NCBI GenBank assembly: GCA_021151685.1 | Contig: JAGKWS010000004.1 | Span: forward strand, 1 to 64,000 | Direction of reading: 5' to 3' | Length of the DNA stretch: 64,000 nt | DNA from: Chitinophagaceae bacterium | GTDB taxonomy: Bacteria; Bacteroidota; Bacteroidia; Chitinophagales; Chitinophagaceae | Shown here: positions 24,366 to 34,700 of the stretch, one piece after another | How positions within the stretch are numbered: position 1 is the first letter of the stretch | Layout of the letters: each line of letters starts with the position of its first letter | Notes under the pieces: model-generated | Told to the model about the DNA's origin: nothing | Seen by the model: the letters and a program-made list of their open reading frames with translations, nothing else | Databases searched by the model: none | Program-made: the position numbers and the translations under genes

Positions 24366-25796
24366 TTATTTGCCGTAGTGGGTGAGAAAGTCTACCAACA
24401 TACGAATGCCGTAGCCTGTACCGCCCGACGGGATATACCCCTTGCGCCCGGTGGCAAAAGATACGCCGGCTATGTCGAAGTGCATCCACGGATAGTCGGT
24501 GAAATGCTCCAGAAACTTGCCGGCTGTAATGGCACCACCTGTAGGGCCACCTACATTTTTGATGTCGGCCACTTCCGATTTTATTTGTTCGCCATACTCA
24601 TCCCACATAGGGTATTCTACCAATCGCTCGTATTGGCGGTAGCCACTCTCGCGGAATGCTTTTACTACGTTTTCATCGGCATTGCCCATGCACACTATAC
24701 CATGCTCGCCCACGGCCATGCTGGCTGCACCGGTAAGGGTAGCAAAGTCGGCCACGAGTTCGGGTTTGTAGCGTTTGGCCCAGTGCAGGGCATCGGCCAG
24801 TACCATGCGGCCTTCGGCATCGGTATTCAGTACCTCTACTGTGGCACCGCTATACATAGTTATTACATCGCCGGGGGTGTAGGCGTTTTCGCCGGGGCGG
24901 TTGTCGGTGGCTGGTACCAGTGCTATTATGTGCAGGGGCAGTTTCATGAGTGCTACGGCATACATGGCGGCACATACTACTGCGGCACCGCTCATATCGC
25001 TCTTCATGCGGTCCATAGAGTTGGGCGTAGGTTTCAGCGACAGGCCACCTGTATCGTATACAATACCCTTGCCCACCAGTACTATTGGCTTTTTGTTGAT
25101 GGCCCTGGCTGGTTTGTGCTCCATAATGGTGAATGTGGGTGGCAGCGGGCTACCCATATTCACGGCCATGAGGCCGCCCATTTTCTCTTTGGCGATGCGT
25201 GCTTTATTCAGTATGGTCACCTTAAAGCCTGCCTCCTTGCCCATGGCATCTATTTCTTCGGCCAGTTTTTCGGCGGTGAGTACGTTGGGTGGTTCGTTTA
25301 CCAAATTGCGGGCACGCTCTATGGCATTTACCGTTATCTGCAATTGGTTCACATCGCGCAGGGTAGCCGAATTTTTGGCTATGAGTATGCGCTGCAGGGT
25401 ATTGGTTAGTTTTTTAGCTTCGGTACGGTATTTCAGAAACTGGTAGCTGGCCAGTGCTGCCCCCTCGGCCAGTAGCAGTGCTGCATTGGCAGTTTGGGTG
25501 AGGTTGTTGATGCATATTTCTGTCAGCTTCAGTTGGTTGGCCAGTGAGGCCAGTTCGGCACCTGTTTTCCTGAGCGATTCGGCGGTTTGCCAATCGGTTT
25601 TTTTGTTGCGTAGCAACACCACAAAAGCAAAGCCGTTGTACTTATTGATACTTGCTACCGACTTTTCGGCGGCGAATACATCGGTAACATACTTGCGTTC
25701 ATCGGCAGTGAGTATGTCCAGTTCGTTTATTTTATCGGTATTGTCTACTACCCACACGCCCGATGCGGTAGCCTTCTGCAAAATTTTTATCTCCAT
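24366..25796 (-). CDS. M17 family leucyl aminopeptidase
   Basis: A 476-residue cytoplasmic two-metal aminopeptidase that removes N-terminal residues from peptides. The N-terminal macro-like domain (about 1-160) is variable. The catalytic domain has VLVGKGIVYDTGGLSLKP with the metal-binding Lys and Asp, MKSDMSGAAVV, the family signature NTDAEGRMVLADAL with its Asp, Glu and Arg, and FATLTGAA. The C-terminus YIPSGGTGYGIRMLVDFL is also typical. The length is typical for the family. The start ATG at 25796 is well placed. It is divergent from rsmA across a 143-base gap. Confidence 0.95.
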   Translation of the reverse strand: MEIKILQKATASGVWVVDNTDKINELDILTADERKYVTDVFAAEKSVASINKYNGFAFVVLLRNKKTDWQTAESLRKTGAELASLANQLKLTEICINNLTQTANAALLLAEGAALASYQFLKYRTEAKKLTNTLQRILIAKNSATLRDVNQLQITVNAIERARNLVNEPPNVLTAEKLAEEIDAMGKEAGFKVTILNKARIAKEKMGGLMAVNMGSPLPPTFTIMEHKPARAINKKPIVLVGKGIVYDTGGLSLKPTPNSMDRMKSDMSGAAVVCAAMYAVALMKLPLHIIALVPATDNRPGENAYTPGDVITMYSGATVEVLNTDAEGRMVLADALHWAKRYKPELVADFATLTGAASMAVGEHGIVCMGNADENVVKAFRESGYRQYERLVEYPMWDEYGEQIKSEVADIKNVGGPTGGAITAGKFLEHFTDYPWMHFDIAGVSFATGRKGYIPSGGTGYGIRMLVDFLTHYGK

Positions 25797-25927
25797 AACG
25801 TTGTATGTGCTGAAAAATAATGGACGAAGGTAACGTTAAATCAAAATTAATCGGGTGGTAGAAAGCTTCAATTTATGATTGTTAAGACCATATTATATAT
25901 CAGTAGCCATTGGTGGGAGCGGCTTTG

Positions 25928-25935
25928 TACCTTTG
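25928..25935 (+). promoter_or_regulatory. -7 box TACCTTTG directly before rsmA
   Basis: A perfect TAnnTTTG box ending 4 bases before the GTG at 25940, so the rsmA message is predicted to be leaderless or nearly so. A TTG lies at 25910-25912, but at a shorter spacing (15) than usual. Confidence 0.55.
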
Positions 25936-25939
25936 CCTG

Positions 25940-26701
25940 GTGTATACGTTAAAGAAAAGTCTTGGCCAGCATTTTTTGCATGATGCCAATATGTGCCGCA
26001 AGATAGTGGCACAGGTAACCCAAACACCGGGTATGTCTCTGCTGGAGGTAGGGCCGGGTGGTGGTGCCATATCGCGCTACCTGATAGAGTGGCCCGATAT
26101 ACACTATGTAGCCATAGAGGTAGACAAGGAAAAGGTAGATTACCTGAATGCCACCTTCCCCGCCATACAGGGCAAGGTGATACTGGAAGATATATTGAAG
26201 GCAAAGGCACCATTTGAAGGGCAGTTTTCGGTTATTGGAAATTTTCCTTATAATATTTCTTCGCCCATTATGTTTCGCATTCTGGAGTGGGAGCCGCAGG
26301 TAAATGAGGTGATAGGGATGTTTCAGAAAGAGGTAGCGCAGCGTATAGCTGCGGGGCCGGGTACCAAAACGTATGGTATACTGAGTGTGCTGCTGCAAAC
26401 GTTTTTTAAGGTGACCTATCTGTTTGATGTACATGAAAACTGCTTTACGCCACCACCCAATGTAAAAAGTGGCGTTATTCGTTTTGCCAATACCGGAAAC
26501 CCATATCGTATAGATAACAAGAAGAAGTACATTAATCTGGTAAAAGCTGCCTTTAACCAACGGCGCAAAACGCTGCGCAATGCGCTGAAAGGTACATTGC
26601 CGCCCGAGGCACTGGTAGACCCTGTGTTTGATAAGCGTGCCGAGCAGCTATCGGTAGCCAACTTTGTAGAACTATACAATAAATATATACGTGAGCAGTA
26701 A
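25940..26701 (+). CDS. rsmA: 16S rRNA dimethyladenosine transferase RsmA
   Basis: RsmA (KsgA) dimethylates two adjacent adenosines in helix 45 of 16S rRNA using SAM, a late step of small-subunit assembly. The product of about 253 residues starts MYTLKKSLGQHFLHD (GTG start). It has the SAM loop LLEVGPGGGAISRYL, the acidic ligand VAIEVDKEK, the catalytic motif VIGNFPYNISSPI, and the C-terminal rRNA-binding helices FNQRRKTLRNAL. The frame continues upstream to 25910 through GTG and TTG codons, but the conserved N-terminus and the -7 box at 25928 favour 25940. Its last 11 bases overlap the next gene. Confidence 0.95.
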   Translation: MYTLKKSLGQHFLHDANMCRKIVAQVTQTPGMSLLEVGPGGGAISRYLIEWPDIHYVAIEVDKEKVDYLNATFPAIQGKVILEDILKAKAPFEGQFSVIGNFPYNISSPIMFRILEWEPQVNEVIGMFQKEVAQRIAAGPGTKTYGILSVLLQTFFKVTYLFDVHENCFTPPPNVKSGVIRFANTGNPYRIDNKKKYINLVKAAFNQRRKTLRNALKGTLPPEALVDPVFDKRAEQLSVANFVELYNKYIREQ

Positions 26702-27650
26702 GAAGGTGCTGATAGCCGCCCCTGTGCACCCGGTACTGATAGATGGTTTGCGCAACATGGGCTACCATTGTGTGATGCAGGAAGCCATACAACAACAGCA
26801 GGCGGCAGACCTGATTGCCGAATGTGAGGGGGTAATAACATCTACAAGGCTGTATTTGGGTAAGGAGCTACTGGACGCTGCCCCTATGCTGCGCTGGATA
26901 GGCCGTATGGGCTCTGGTATGGAAGTGATAGATACCGGCTATGCCGCACAGAAGGGCATATATTGTGCCAGCAGCCCTGAAGGCAACTGCAATGCTGTGG
27001 CAGAGCATGCCGTGGGTATGCTACTGGCCGTGCTGCGCCGCATACCTTGGAGCCATGCCGAGATGCAGGAAGGTATATGGAAGCGGGAAGAAAACCGAGG
27101 CCACGAGCTGGAAGGGAAAACCATAGGTATAATAGGGTATGGACATACCGGCGCAGCGTTTGCCCGCAGGCTGGCCGGCTTTGATGTGCGGGTGCTGGCT
27201 TACGACAAATACCAGCAGCCATCCCATGTACCTACACACGTTACTATGTGCAGTACGCTGCAACCAATATATAATGAGGCCGATGTGGTGAGCTTTCATG
27301 TGCCCCTACAAGAGGACACTGTTCACTACTTTGACAATAATTTTTTGAAGCAGATGCAACAACCTTTTTTGCTGCTGAATACCTCTCGCGGACCTGTAGT
27401 GGCTACCAATGCAGTGTATGAAGGGCTGGAAAGCAAAAAAATAATTGGTGCTGCGCTCGATGTGTTTGAAGAAGAGCCAGTGAGCCGTATGAATGGTGAG
27501 ATTGAAAAAAAGTTTAAGTCTATATTGTTGATGGACAACGTGGTGACAACGCCACACATAGCCGGATACACGCATGAGGCACTCTATAAAATGAGTGCTA
27601 CCTTGCTGAGAAAGTTGGAAAAATGGCAGGTAGCAACCAATTGCCAATAA
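26691..27650 (+). CDS. D-2-hydroxyacid dehydrogenase, SerA-like
   Basis: A 319-residue NAD-dependent dehydrogenase of the D-isomer-specific 2-hydroxyacid family. The Rossmann domain has KTIGIIGYGHTGAAFARRL. Catalytic residues are the Arg in LLNTSRGPVV (near 235), the Glu in LDVFEEEPV (near 263) and the His in TTPHIAGYTHEAL (near 286). It lacks a C-terminal ACT domain, so it resembles short phosphoglycerate dehydrogenases but could act on another 2-hydroxyacid. The GTG start at 26691 lies inside the end of rsmA (11-base overlap), so translation is probably coupled. No serine-pathway genes are next to it. Confidence 0.87.
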   Translation: MSSKKVLIAAPVHPVLIDGLRNMGYHCVMQEAIQQQQAADLIAECEGVITSTRLYLGKELLDAAPMLRWIGRMGSGMEVIDTGYAAQKGIYCASSPEGNCNAVAEHAVGMLLAVLRRIPWSHAEMQEGIWKREENRGHELEGKTIGIIGYGHTGAAFARRLAGFDVRVLAYDKYQQPSHVPTHVTMCSTLQPIYNEADVVSFHVPLQEDTVHYFDNNFLKQMQQPFLLLNTSRGPVVATNAVYEGLESKKIIGAALDVFEEEPVSRMNGEIEKKFKSILLMDNVVTTPHIAGYTHEALYKMSATLLRKLEKWQVATNCQ

Positions 27651-27787
27651 AATCCTAACTTTTTTTTAAAATTCACCCAAGATTCCCCCTTCGTTTATCG
27701 TCTTTTTGTACAGGTATACCTAAATCTGAACACTTTGAGAACACGGATGAAACCCACAGGCGTTAAGAAAATAATTGAGTTTGACCA

Positions 27788-27816
27788 TTGAGTTTTAACA
27801 GATTTTTTTATCTTTA
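27788..27816 (+). promoter_or_regulatory. Promoter TTG-N18-TATCTTTA
   Basis: TTG at 27788-27790, an 18-base spacer and TATCTTTA (one change from TAnnTTTG) lie 34 bases before the ATG at 27851. It is the likely promoter of the three-gene envelope cluster. Confidence 0.6.
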
Positions 27817-27850
27817 CGCCCTATTTGCTAATAATTTATTAATATAGGAT

Positions 27851-30800
27851 ATGATACGTAGACTACGTTTCCTGCTATTGTTTGTCTTACTGGGGCTATC
27901 GGCAGATGTTTTTGCGCAAACCGGAGAGGTTACCGGTACTGTATTGGATGATAAAAAGCAACCTATCATTGGCGCTATCATTACCATTACCCAAGGTGGT
28001 ATTACTAAGGGTGGTGCGGCTACCGACATGGATGGTGTCTACATCATCAAACCCCTTGACCCGGGTATTTATACATTAATCGCACAGTATACCGGATATC
28101 CTAAATACACAGTTGATAGGGTACAAGTTACTAATGGCAGGGTGGAGCAGAATTTCAACATGTCGAGTGCAAACGAACTTAAGGAAGTAAAAATCATTTA
28201 CGAAAAGCCACTGGTGCGTAAGGGTGGAGGTTCGGGCCAAACACTGAGTTCCACTGATATCAAGCAGCTTGCTGTAAACCAAACGGGCGACATTGCGGGT
28301 CTTACAGCCGGTACTTATGTGGCCAAGCGCGGTGAAGGTCTGTCTATTGGTGGTGCCCGTAAAACAGGAACCCTGTATGTGATAGATGGTGTGCAGGTAC
28401 AGAATATTGGCGAAAATGCCAATACCGGTATCGACATGTCGCAGAACTCTATAGAGCAGATGGAAATCATTACCTCTGGTATCCCAGCCAAGTATGGCGA
28501 CGTATCGGGCGGTGTGGTAAGCATCACATCTAAGGGGGTTGCCCGCAAAACATCTGGTAGCCTTCGTGTACAGCAGTCTATAGATGGTTATAACAACCGT
28601 CTTATCAACTTTACACTGGCTGGCCCGCTGTACAAAAAGCGTGTAGACAGCGTTACCAAGAAACCAGTGCTGGGTTTTGCCCTGAGTGGTGACTGGTATG
28701 ATGACCGTAACAGGTACCCTGCATATGACCGCCAGTGGGTGGTAAAAGAAGACAAGCTGAAAGAAATGGAGAACACGCCATTGAAAGTAGAGTCTGACAA
28801 TACTGGTAACAAAATATACAACTACGCTTCGAACTATATCACATTCAACGATATGGAGCGCAGGAAGATAGTACCACGTAACAGAACACAGGAAGCGCGT
28901 TTGAACGGTAAACTGGATTATCAGCTTAATGACAATATGCGTGTTATTGCCGGTGGTATGTTCAATTATGTGGAAACAGATGAATATAGCCGTCGTGCAA
29001 GCCTGATGGCACCTGATGCTACTTTTACCCGTAAAGACCTTACTGGTCGTGGTTTTATCCGCTTCACACAGAAGTTTGGTAAAATGAATGATACCTCTGC
29101 CCGTAACAACATTATCTCTAATGCATTCTATAGCGTACAGGCCGACTACCAGCGTACACAAACTGGTCGTGAAGATCCGCGCTTCAAGAAAGATCTCTTC
29201 AAGTATGCATATGTAGGTAAGTTTGATGCACGTGAGCGTACAAATCTTTACCAGTTTAGTGGCGAAGACTCTTTGAGTGGTAAAAAAGGTGTGGTACTGC
29301 AGGGCTCTGCTGCCGGTGGTTACGATTTTACACGTTCTGAGTTGAACCCAATATTGGCTAACTACACATCTCAGTACTATCGCGAACTGGGTGGCGCAGC
29401 ACCGGCTACCATCCAAACGATTCAGGCAAACAATGCTATGGCTAATGGCGATCTTCCCCGCTACACCTACAGTGTGGATGGTGTGGGTATGTTTAATAGC
29501 CCCGGTACTTTGCCTAATTATTACTACAACTTTACTTCAGACCAGTATGCATTGGATGTGAACGCCTCTTTTGACCTGCAAACCGGTAAAACAAAGCATG
29601 CTATTGAATTTGGTTTGTACTACCAGCAGCGTATCATTCGTTCTTATGCAGCGTATGCCAACTTTGGCCCTGGTGCACAGTCTTTGTGGAGCCAGATGCG
29701 TAACCTTGTAAGTACTGTAGACAACCAAAACCTGCGTTTGGACAAAGAAAACCCAATGTTCCGTGTAAATGGTCAGGATTATCGCTATGTATCTAACGGT
29801 ACTGTAGGATCTGGTTACTTCTTGAACAGTGCAGGACAGGTAGCTAACGTGATACCCGGCCCTCAGGATACCATTTACTACAATTTGAAGAACTATGGCT
29901 CAAGTGCATTTGACAAGAGCCTGCGTAAAAAGCTGGGCGTTGCTGATAATGTAAACATCAATGTAGATGCACTGGACCCAAGCGTATTCTCTTTGGATAT
30001 GTTCTCTGCCGACGAACTGTTGAACATCAGTGGTAACTCATTTGTAGACTACTACGGTTATTCGTACACAGGTGCTCGCCAGACTGGTACAGTAAACTTC
30101 AATGACTTCTGGACACAGAAAGATGCCAATGGCAACTTTACCCGCCCAATGGGAGCCTTCTCGCCAACGTACATTGCAGGTTATTTGCAAGACAGGTTCA
30201 ACTACAAAGACATCTCTTTCAATATAGGTGTGCGTGTAGACCGTTACTCTGCCAATACAAAGGTGTTGAGAGATCCATATTCATTGTATCCTGTTACTAC
30301 TGTAGGTCAGGTGGCTGGTACTACCAACTTTGTTAATGGTGGTGCACACCCAAGCAACATTGGTAGCGACTATGTGGTATATGTAAACGACAACCAGTCT
30401 ACCAACCCAACCATTATTGGTTACAGAAATGGTAATACATGGTATGACCCAACTGGTAAACAAATTGAAGACCCTGCTGCATTGAAGGCATATTCTGATG
30501 GCCGTGACCCTCAGCCATTCATACAGTCTCAGTACAAGAACATTGGTATGACGGATAGCAACTTCAATCCGAACCTGTCATTTACCGACTACGAACCACA
30601 GGTAACTGTTATGCCTCGTATACAGTTCTCGTTCCCTATATCAGATGTGGCTAACTTCTATGCACACTACGATATATATGCACAACGTCCTTACCCAAGT
30701 TCTATAGGTTATGCAACTGCATGGGATTATTACAAACTCTCTGCATCTGCGCCAACCGGTGTATTGCCAAACTCTAACCTGAGGTCTACAAAGACTTTCG

Positions 30801-31675
30801 ACTATGAAGTTGGTTTCCAGCAAAAACTTACCAAAAAATCGGCACTTACGCTTACTGCTTACTACAAAGAGCGTAAAGACATGGTGGGTACTGTACCATA
30901 TGTATATGCATTCCCTTATCAGTATCAGACTTATGGTAACCGCGATTTCTCTTCTACAAAGGGTACAACATTGTTCTATGACATGCGTGCTACCAATCAC
31001 CTTCGTATGAGTGTATCTTATACCTTGCAGTTTGCCGAAGGTACTGGTGCCAGCTACAATAGTGGTCGTGGTTTGTTGAACACACTGATAAACGAGGGTA
31101 TTCCTAACCTGCGTTATGTAACATATCTTGATGTGGATTCAAGACACATTATATCTGCCAATGCCGATTACCGTTATTACGAAGGTGAAGGTCCAACGGT
31201 TGGTGGCAAGCGCATTTTGCAGAATGCTGGTGTGAACCTGATAATGCGTACAAGAAGTGGTGAACCTTATACACGCTACACCGATGCGATGGCACAAACA
31301 GTGGTTGGTGGTGTGAATGGTGCCCGCCTGCCATGGCACTTTGGTATGGATCTTCGTATAGACAAAGACTTCGCGTTGAAGTTTGGACGTAAGTCTAAAG
31401 ATGTTACAGAGGGTAAGAAGCCACGTCGTACCCAGTACATAAAAGGTATTGTGATGGTGAACAACTTGCTGAATACACGCGAAGTACTGGGTGTATATGG
31501 TTTCACAGGCCGTACGGATGATAATGGTTATATCACATCTTCTTTCGGTCAGCAATTTATACCACAGCAAATCAACCCACGTTCATATACCGATTTGTAC
31601 ACAATATATATGAACAACCCTGGCTACCTGAACTATGCACGTACTATTAACCTTGCCGTTGAATTTAATTTCTAA
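27851..31675 (+). CDS. TonB-dependent receptor, first gene of envelope triad
   Basis: A 1,274-residue outer-membrane receptor. A signal peptide (about 1-23, ending DVFAQ) is followed by a carboxypeptidase-regulatory-like domain (about 25-110, GEVTGTVLDDKKQPIIGA). The plug domain (about 125-240) has IAGLTAGTYV, LSIGGARKTGTLYVIDGVQV, and IPAKYGDVSGGVVSITSKG. A very long beta-barrel, with large Asn/Tyr-rich loops, ends LAVEFNF with a terminal Phe. It is followed 26 bases later by a large secreted protein and then by a PorV/PorQ-like barrel, all on one strand, with the shared terminator at 36937. The ligand is unknown. The cluster layout suggests a surface machine or adhesin export set rather than a plain nutrient transporter, which is inference. 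Confidence 0.9.
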   Translation: MIRRLRFLLLFVLLGLSADVFAQTGEVTGTVLDDKKQPIIGAIITITQGGITKGGAATDMDGVYIIKPLDPGIYTLIAQYTGYPKYTVDRVQVTNGRVEQNFNMSSANELKEVKIIYEKPLVRKGGGSGQTLSSTDIKQLAVNQTGDIAGLTAGTYVAKRGEGLSIGGARKTGTLYVIDGVQVQNIGENANTGIDMSQNSIEQMEIITSGIPAKYGDVSGGVVSITSKGVARKTSGSLRVQQSIDGYNNRLINFTLAGPLYKKRVDSVTKKPVLGFALSGDWYDDRNRYPAYDRQWVVKEDKLKEMENTPLKVESDNTGNKIYNYASNYITFNDMERRKIVPRNRTQEARLNGKLDYQLNDNMRVIAGGMFNYVETDEYSRRASLMAPDATFTRKDLTGRGFIRFTQKFGKMNDTSARNNIISNAFYSVQADYQRTQTGREDPRFKKDLFKYAYVGKFDARERTNLYQFSGEDSLSGKKGVVLQGSAAGGYDFTRSELNPILANYTSQYYRELGGAAPATIQTIQANNAMANGDLPRYTYSVDGVGMFNSPGTLPNYYYNFTSDQYALDVNASFDLQTGKTKHAIEFGLYYQQRIIRSYAAYANFGPGAQSLWSQMRNLVSTVDNQNLRLDKENPMFRVNGQDYRYVSNGTVGSGYFLNSAGQVANVIPGPQDTIYYNLKNYGSSAFDKSLRKKLGVADNVNINVDALDPSVFSLDMFSADELLNISGNSFVDYYGYSYTGARQTGTVNFNDFWTQKDANGNFTRPMGAFSPTYIAGYLQDRFNYKDISFNIGVRVDRYSANTKVLRDPYSLYPVTTVGQVAGTTNFVNGGAHPSNIGSDYVVYVNDNQSTNPTIIGYRNGNTWYDPTGKQIEDPAALKAYSDGRDPQPFIQSQYKNIGMTDSNFNPNLSFTDYEPQVTVMPRIQFSFPISDVANFYAHYDIYAQRPYPSSIGYATAWDYYKLSASAPTGVLPNSNLRSTKTFDYEVGFQQKLTKKSALTLTAYYKERKDMVGTVPYVYAFPYQYQTYGNRDFSSTKGTTLFYDMRATNHLRMSVSYTLQFAEGTGASYNSGRGLLNTLINEGIPNLRYVTYLDVDSRHIISANADYRYYEGEGPTVGGKRILQNAGVNLIMRTRSGEPYTRYTDAMAQTVVGGVNGARLPWHFGMDLRIDKDFALKFGRKSKDVTEGKKPRRTQYIKGIVMVNNLLNTREVLGVYGFTGRTDDNGYITSSFGQQFIPQQINPRSYTDLYTIYMNNPGYLNYARTINLAVEFNF

Positions 31676-31701
31676 TTTTTACATTATTAATCATATAAGT
31701 T

Positions 31702-34700
31702 ATGATGCTCAGAAATAAAATACAGTTTGTTCGCACCATCGTCCTACTTGGGGCGGGTATCCTGGGGATAGCAGGCTCTGCCAGTGCGCGCGAAAATGTA
31801 GGAGGAAAGCGTGATCCTAATGCCCAGCTAAAATCAACTGCTGCAGGTTGTCAGCCAGCAACAGCATCAATCGACCTTGATATCAATAACGTACGTGCCC
31901 GTTTGATGACTGGTGGCGATATGTGGTGGAACAATGGTCAGAGCAATGCCGCTTATGAAATTCCTAAAGGTTCAGGTAGGCATTCTCAGTTTGCTGCATC
32001 TTGCTGGATAGGTGGTTATGACAAACAGGGACAATTGAAAGTTGCCGCCCAGACATACCGTCAGGATGGTAATGACTACTGGCCTGGTGCATTGGATGAA
32101 AATGGTAAAATTACTTCTGAGGGTTGTGTCCTTTGGGATAAATTTTGGAAAGTAGACCGATCTACTATCAATCGTTTCCGCCAGGCGTACAAAACTGGTA
32201 CCGACACAAAGGCTGCCGATTTTGATGCCATCAACCAATGGCCGGCAGTAGGTAACAACAATATTGTAGGTAACGGTGGATCTAAAATAACACTTAACCC
32301 TGCCAATACTTATGCACCCTTCGTTGACTTGAATGGTGATGGCAGGTATCAGCCTTCGGAGGGTGAATATCCGGACATACGTGGTGACCAATACATTTGG
32401 TGGGTATTTAATGATGCCGGTAACGTGAAGCAACAGTCTATTACGGCTTCTATGGGTATAGAAGTACAGACAAGTGCTTTTGCATATGCTACTCAGGATT
32501 TCCTGAATAATGCATCTTTCTATAACTACCGTGTTATTAACCGTGGTCCTCTTACAATAGACAGTACGTATATTGCTGTATGGGACGATGCGGACCTTGG
32601 TTATTATTATGATGACTTTATTGGTTGTGATACTGCACGTGGTTTGGGTATACTGTATAATGGTACCAACAACGATGGTGGTGCTGCCGGTAACCCACGT
32701 AACAGCTATGGTATCAATCCGCCACAGATAGCACTTGACTATTTTCAGGGGCCTAAGCGTGTGAAAAAGCGTGCTGGCTTGCCTGATACTGTGGAGCAGC
32801 TGAAGATGACTAACTTCACCTATTACAATAACGACCCGAGTATCATTGGTAACCCTTCGAATGGTATCCAGATATACTATTACATGACGGGTTCTATACG
32901 TAACGGTCAGCGTTTTGCTTACGATTTTCAGGGTCCTGGCATACCTTCAAAGGGATATGGGTCTGGTCCGGTTTCTAACTTCGTATTCTGGGGCGATCCT
33001 TCTGACAACTCTCAATGGTCTGAGTGTGCTTGTGGTAACAACCCCGGTGACCGCCGTTTTGTGTTCTCATCTGGTCCTTTCCAATTGTTCCCAGGTGCTA
33101 TCAATGACATAACCTTCGGTACTGTTTGGGCAGCCAATCAGGGTGGTTGTCCTGCAGCCAGCTTCAAAACCATTAAGAATATAGATGATGGTGCGCAGGC
33201 TTTGTTTGATAACAACTTTAAGACTATAGAAGGTCCTGAAGCCCCCCGTATGGTGGTGCGTGAGCTTGATCGTAAATTGGTATTCTATTTGGTAAATGAC
33301 TATGGTAGCAATAACTATGGTGAGAATTATGGCCGCACCGATGGTGCTTATAACGACTCTCTGCTGTATCATCAGTTTGTTGTAAAGTCAAAAGGCATCA
33401 GCGACGACTCTTTGTACAAATTCCAGGGTTATCGTGTATTCCAGTTGGCTAACAGCCAGGTAACTGCTGCCGAAATATTTGACCCGGTTACTGGTGAAGT
33501 TGACGCAAGCAAGGCTGCTGAAGTATTCCAGTGCGATATTACTGACAGCATTACGCAGATAGTAAACTATGTAAAAAATATAGCTGTAAGTGATACTACA
33601 CATACCGCACAGATAAAGGTGAAAGGAAAGGATAGTGGTATTGTACACAGCTTCCAGTTGACACAAGATGCCTTCGCATCTGGTTCTGATAAGCGTTTTG
33701 TAAACTACAAGAACTATTACTTTGTAGCGATTGCTTACTCTTACAACAACTTTGCAAACTTTGATGCCCGCAATACAGTATCTACACAGGATATCCCTTA
33801 TTTGGCAAGTTCTCATGGTGCTGGTGGTACTGAAATAAGCGTTGTAACAGCACTACCTAACCCTGCGAATGGCGATATGGGAACTGTGTTGAATTCAGAC
33901 TATGGTGATGGCGTTATCATTAAGAGAGTACAAGGTACTGGTAATGGTGGCAATGAAGTTCAGCTTGATGAGGCTTCTGAAGCTGAAGCTCTAAAGAACA
34001 ATGTAGTTGCACAGCCTACTTACCAGAAGAATATGGGCCCTGTAAATGTACGTGTAGTGGATCCTGTGAAAGTACCAGCAATGGATTGGGTACTTCAGAT
34101 TCATGGCCCTAATACAACCTTGGTTGGTTCTACTCCAATTTCTGGTGGTGTAGACGCTCCTCAATCGAGCTGGTCACTTACTGGTTATCTGCCAAATAGC
34201 AATACTAAAGATATAGTTATATACAGTGAACGTAATCTTAACCAGCCTAACGAGCAAATACTGGAAAAGTATGGTTTGGCTGTATCTCTGAAGCAAGTGT
34301 CGCATCCTGGTAGCAAGGTACTTGGAACTAAGAATGGTTACATCACTTCGGATGTTACTTTTGAAGATGCTGCTAAACCTTGGTTGTGGGGTGTTAAAGA
34401 TGAGGCTGATAGTAGCTTTGCTAACTGGCTGCGTGCTGGTAGTACCAGCAACTTTGGTCCTGTATCTGCACCAAACCCATGTTTCTTCAATGACTTCAAT
34501 ATTAGTGGTAACTACGTGGATGAGAAAGGAAACTTTGGTAACATGATGAGCAACTTCTCGCCCATGCAGAGCTCTTGGGGCCCTTATGGTTTGGCTGCAT
34601 TCTGGTTTGATGGTGGTGTATTTACATCATCTCCTATAGGTGCGTATGCGGTGTGTGGAATGCACGTAGCGGCTTATAAGCTTACACTGAACCAGATTAA

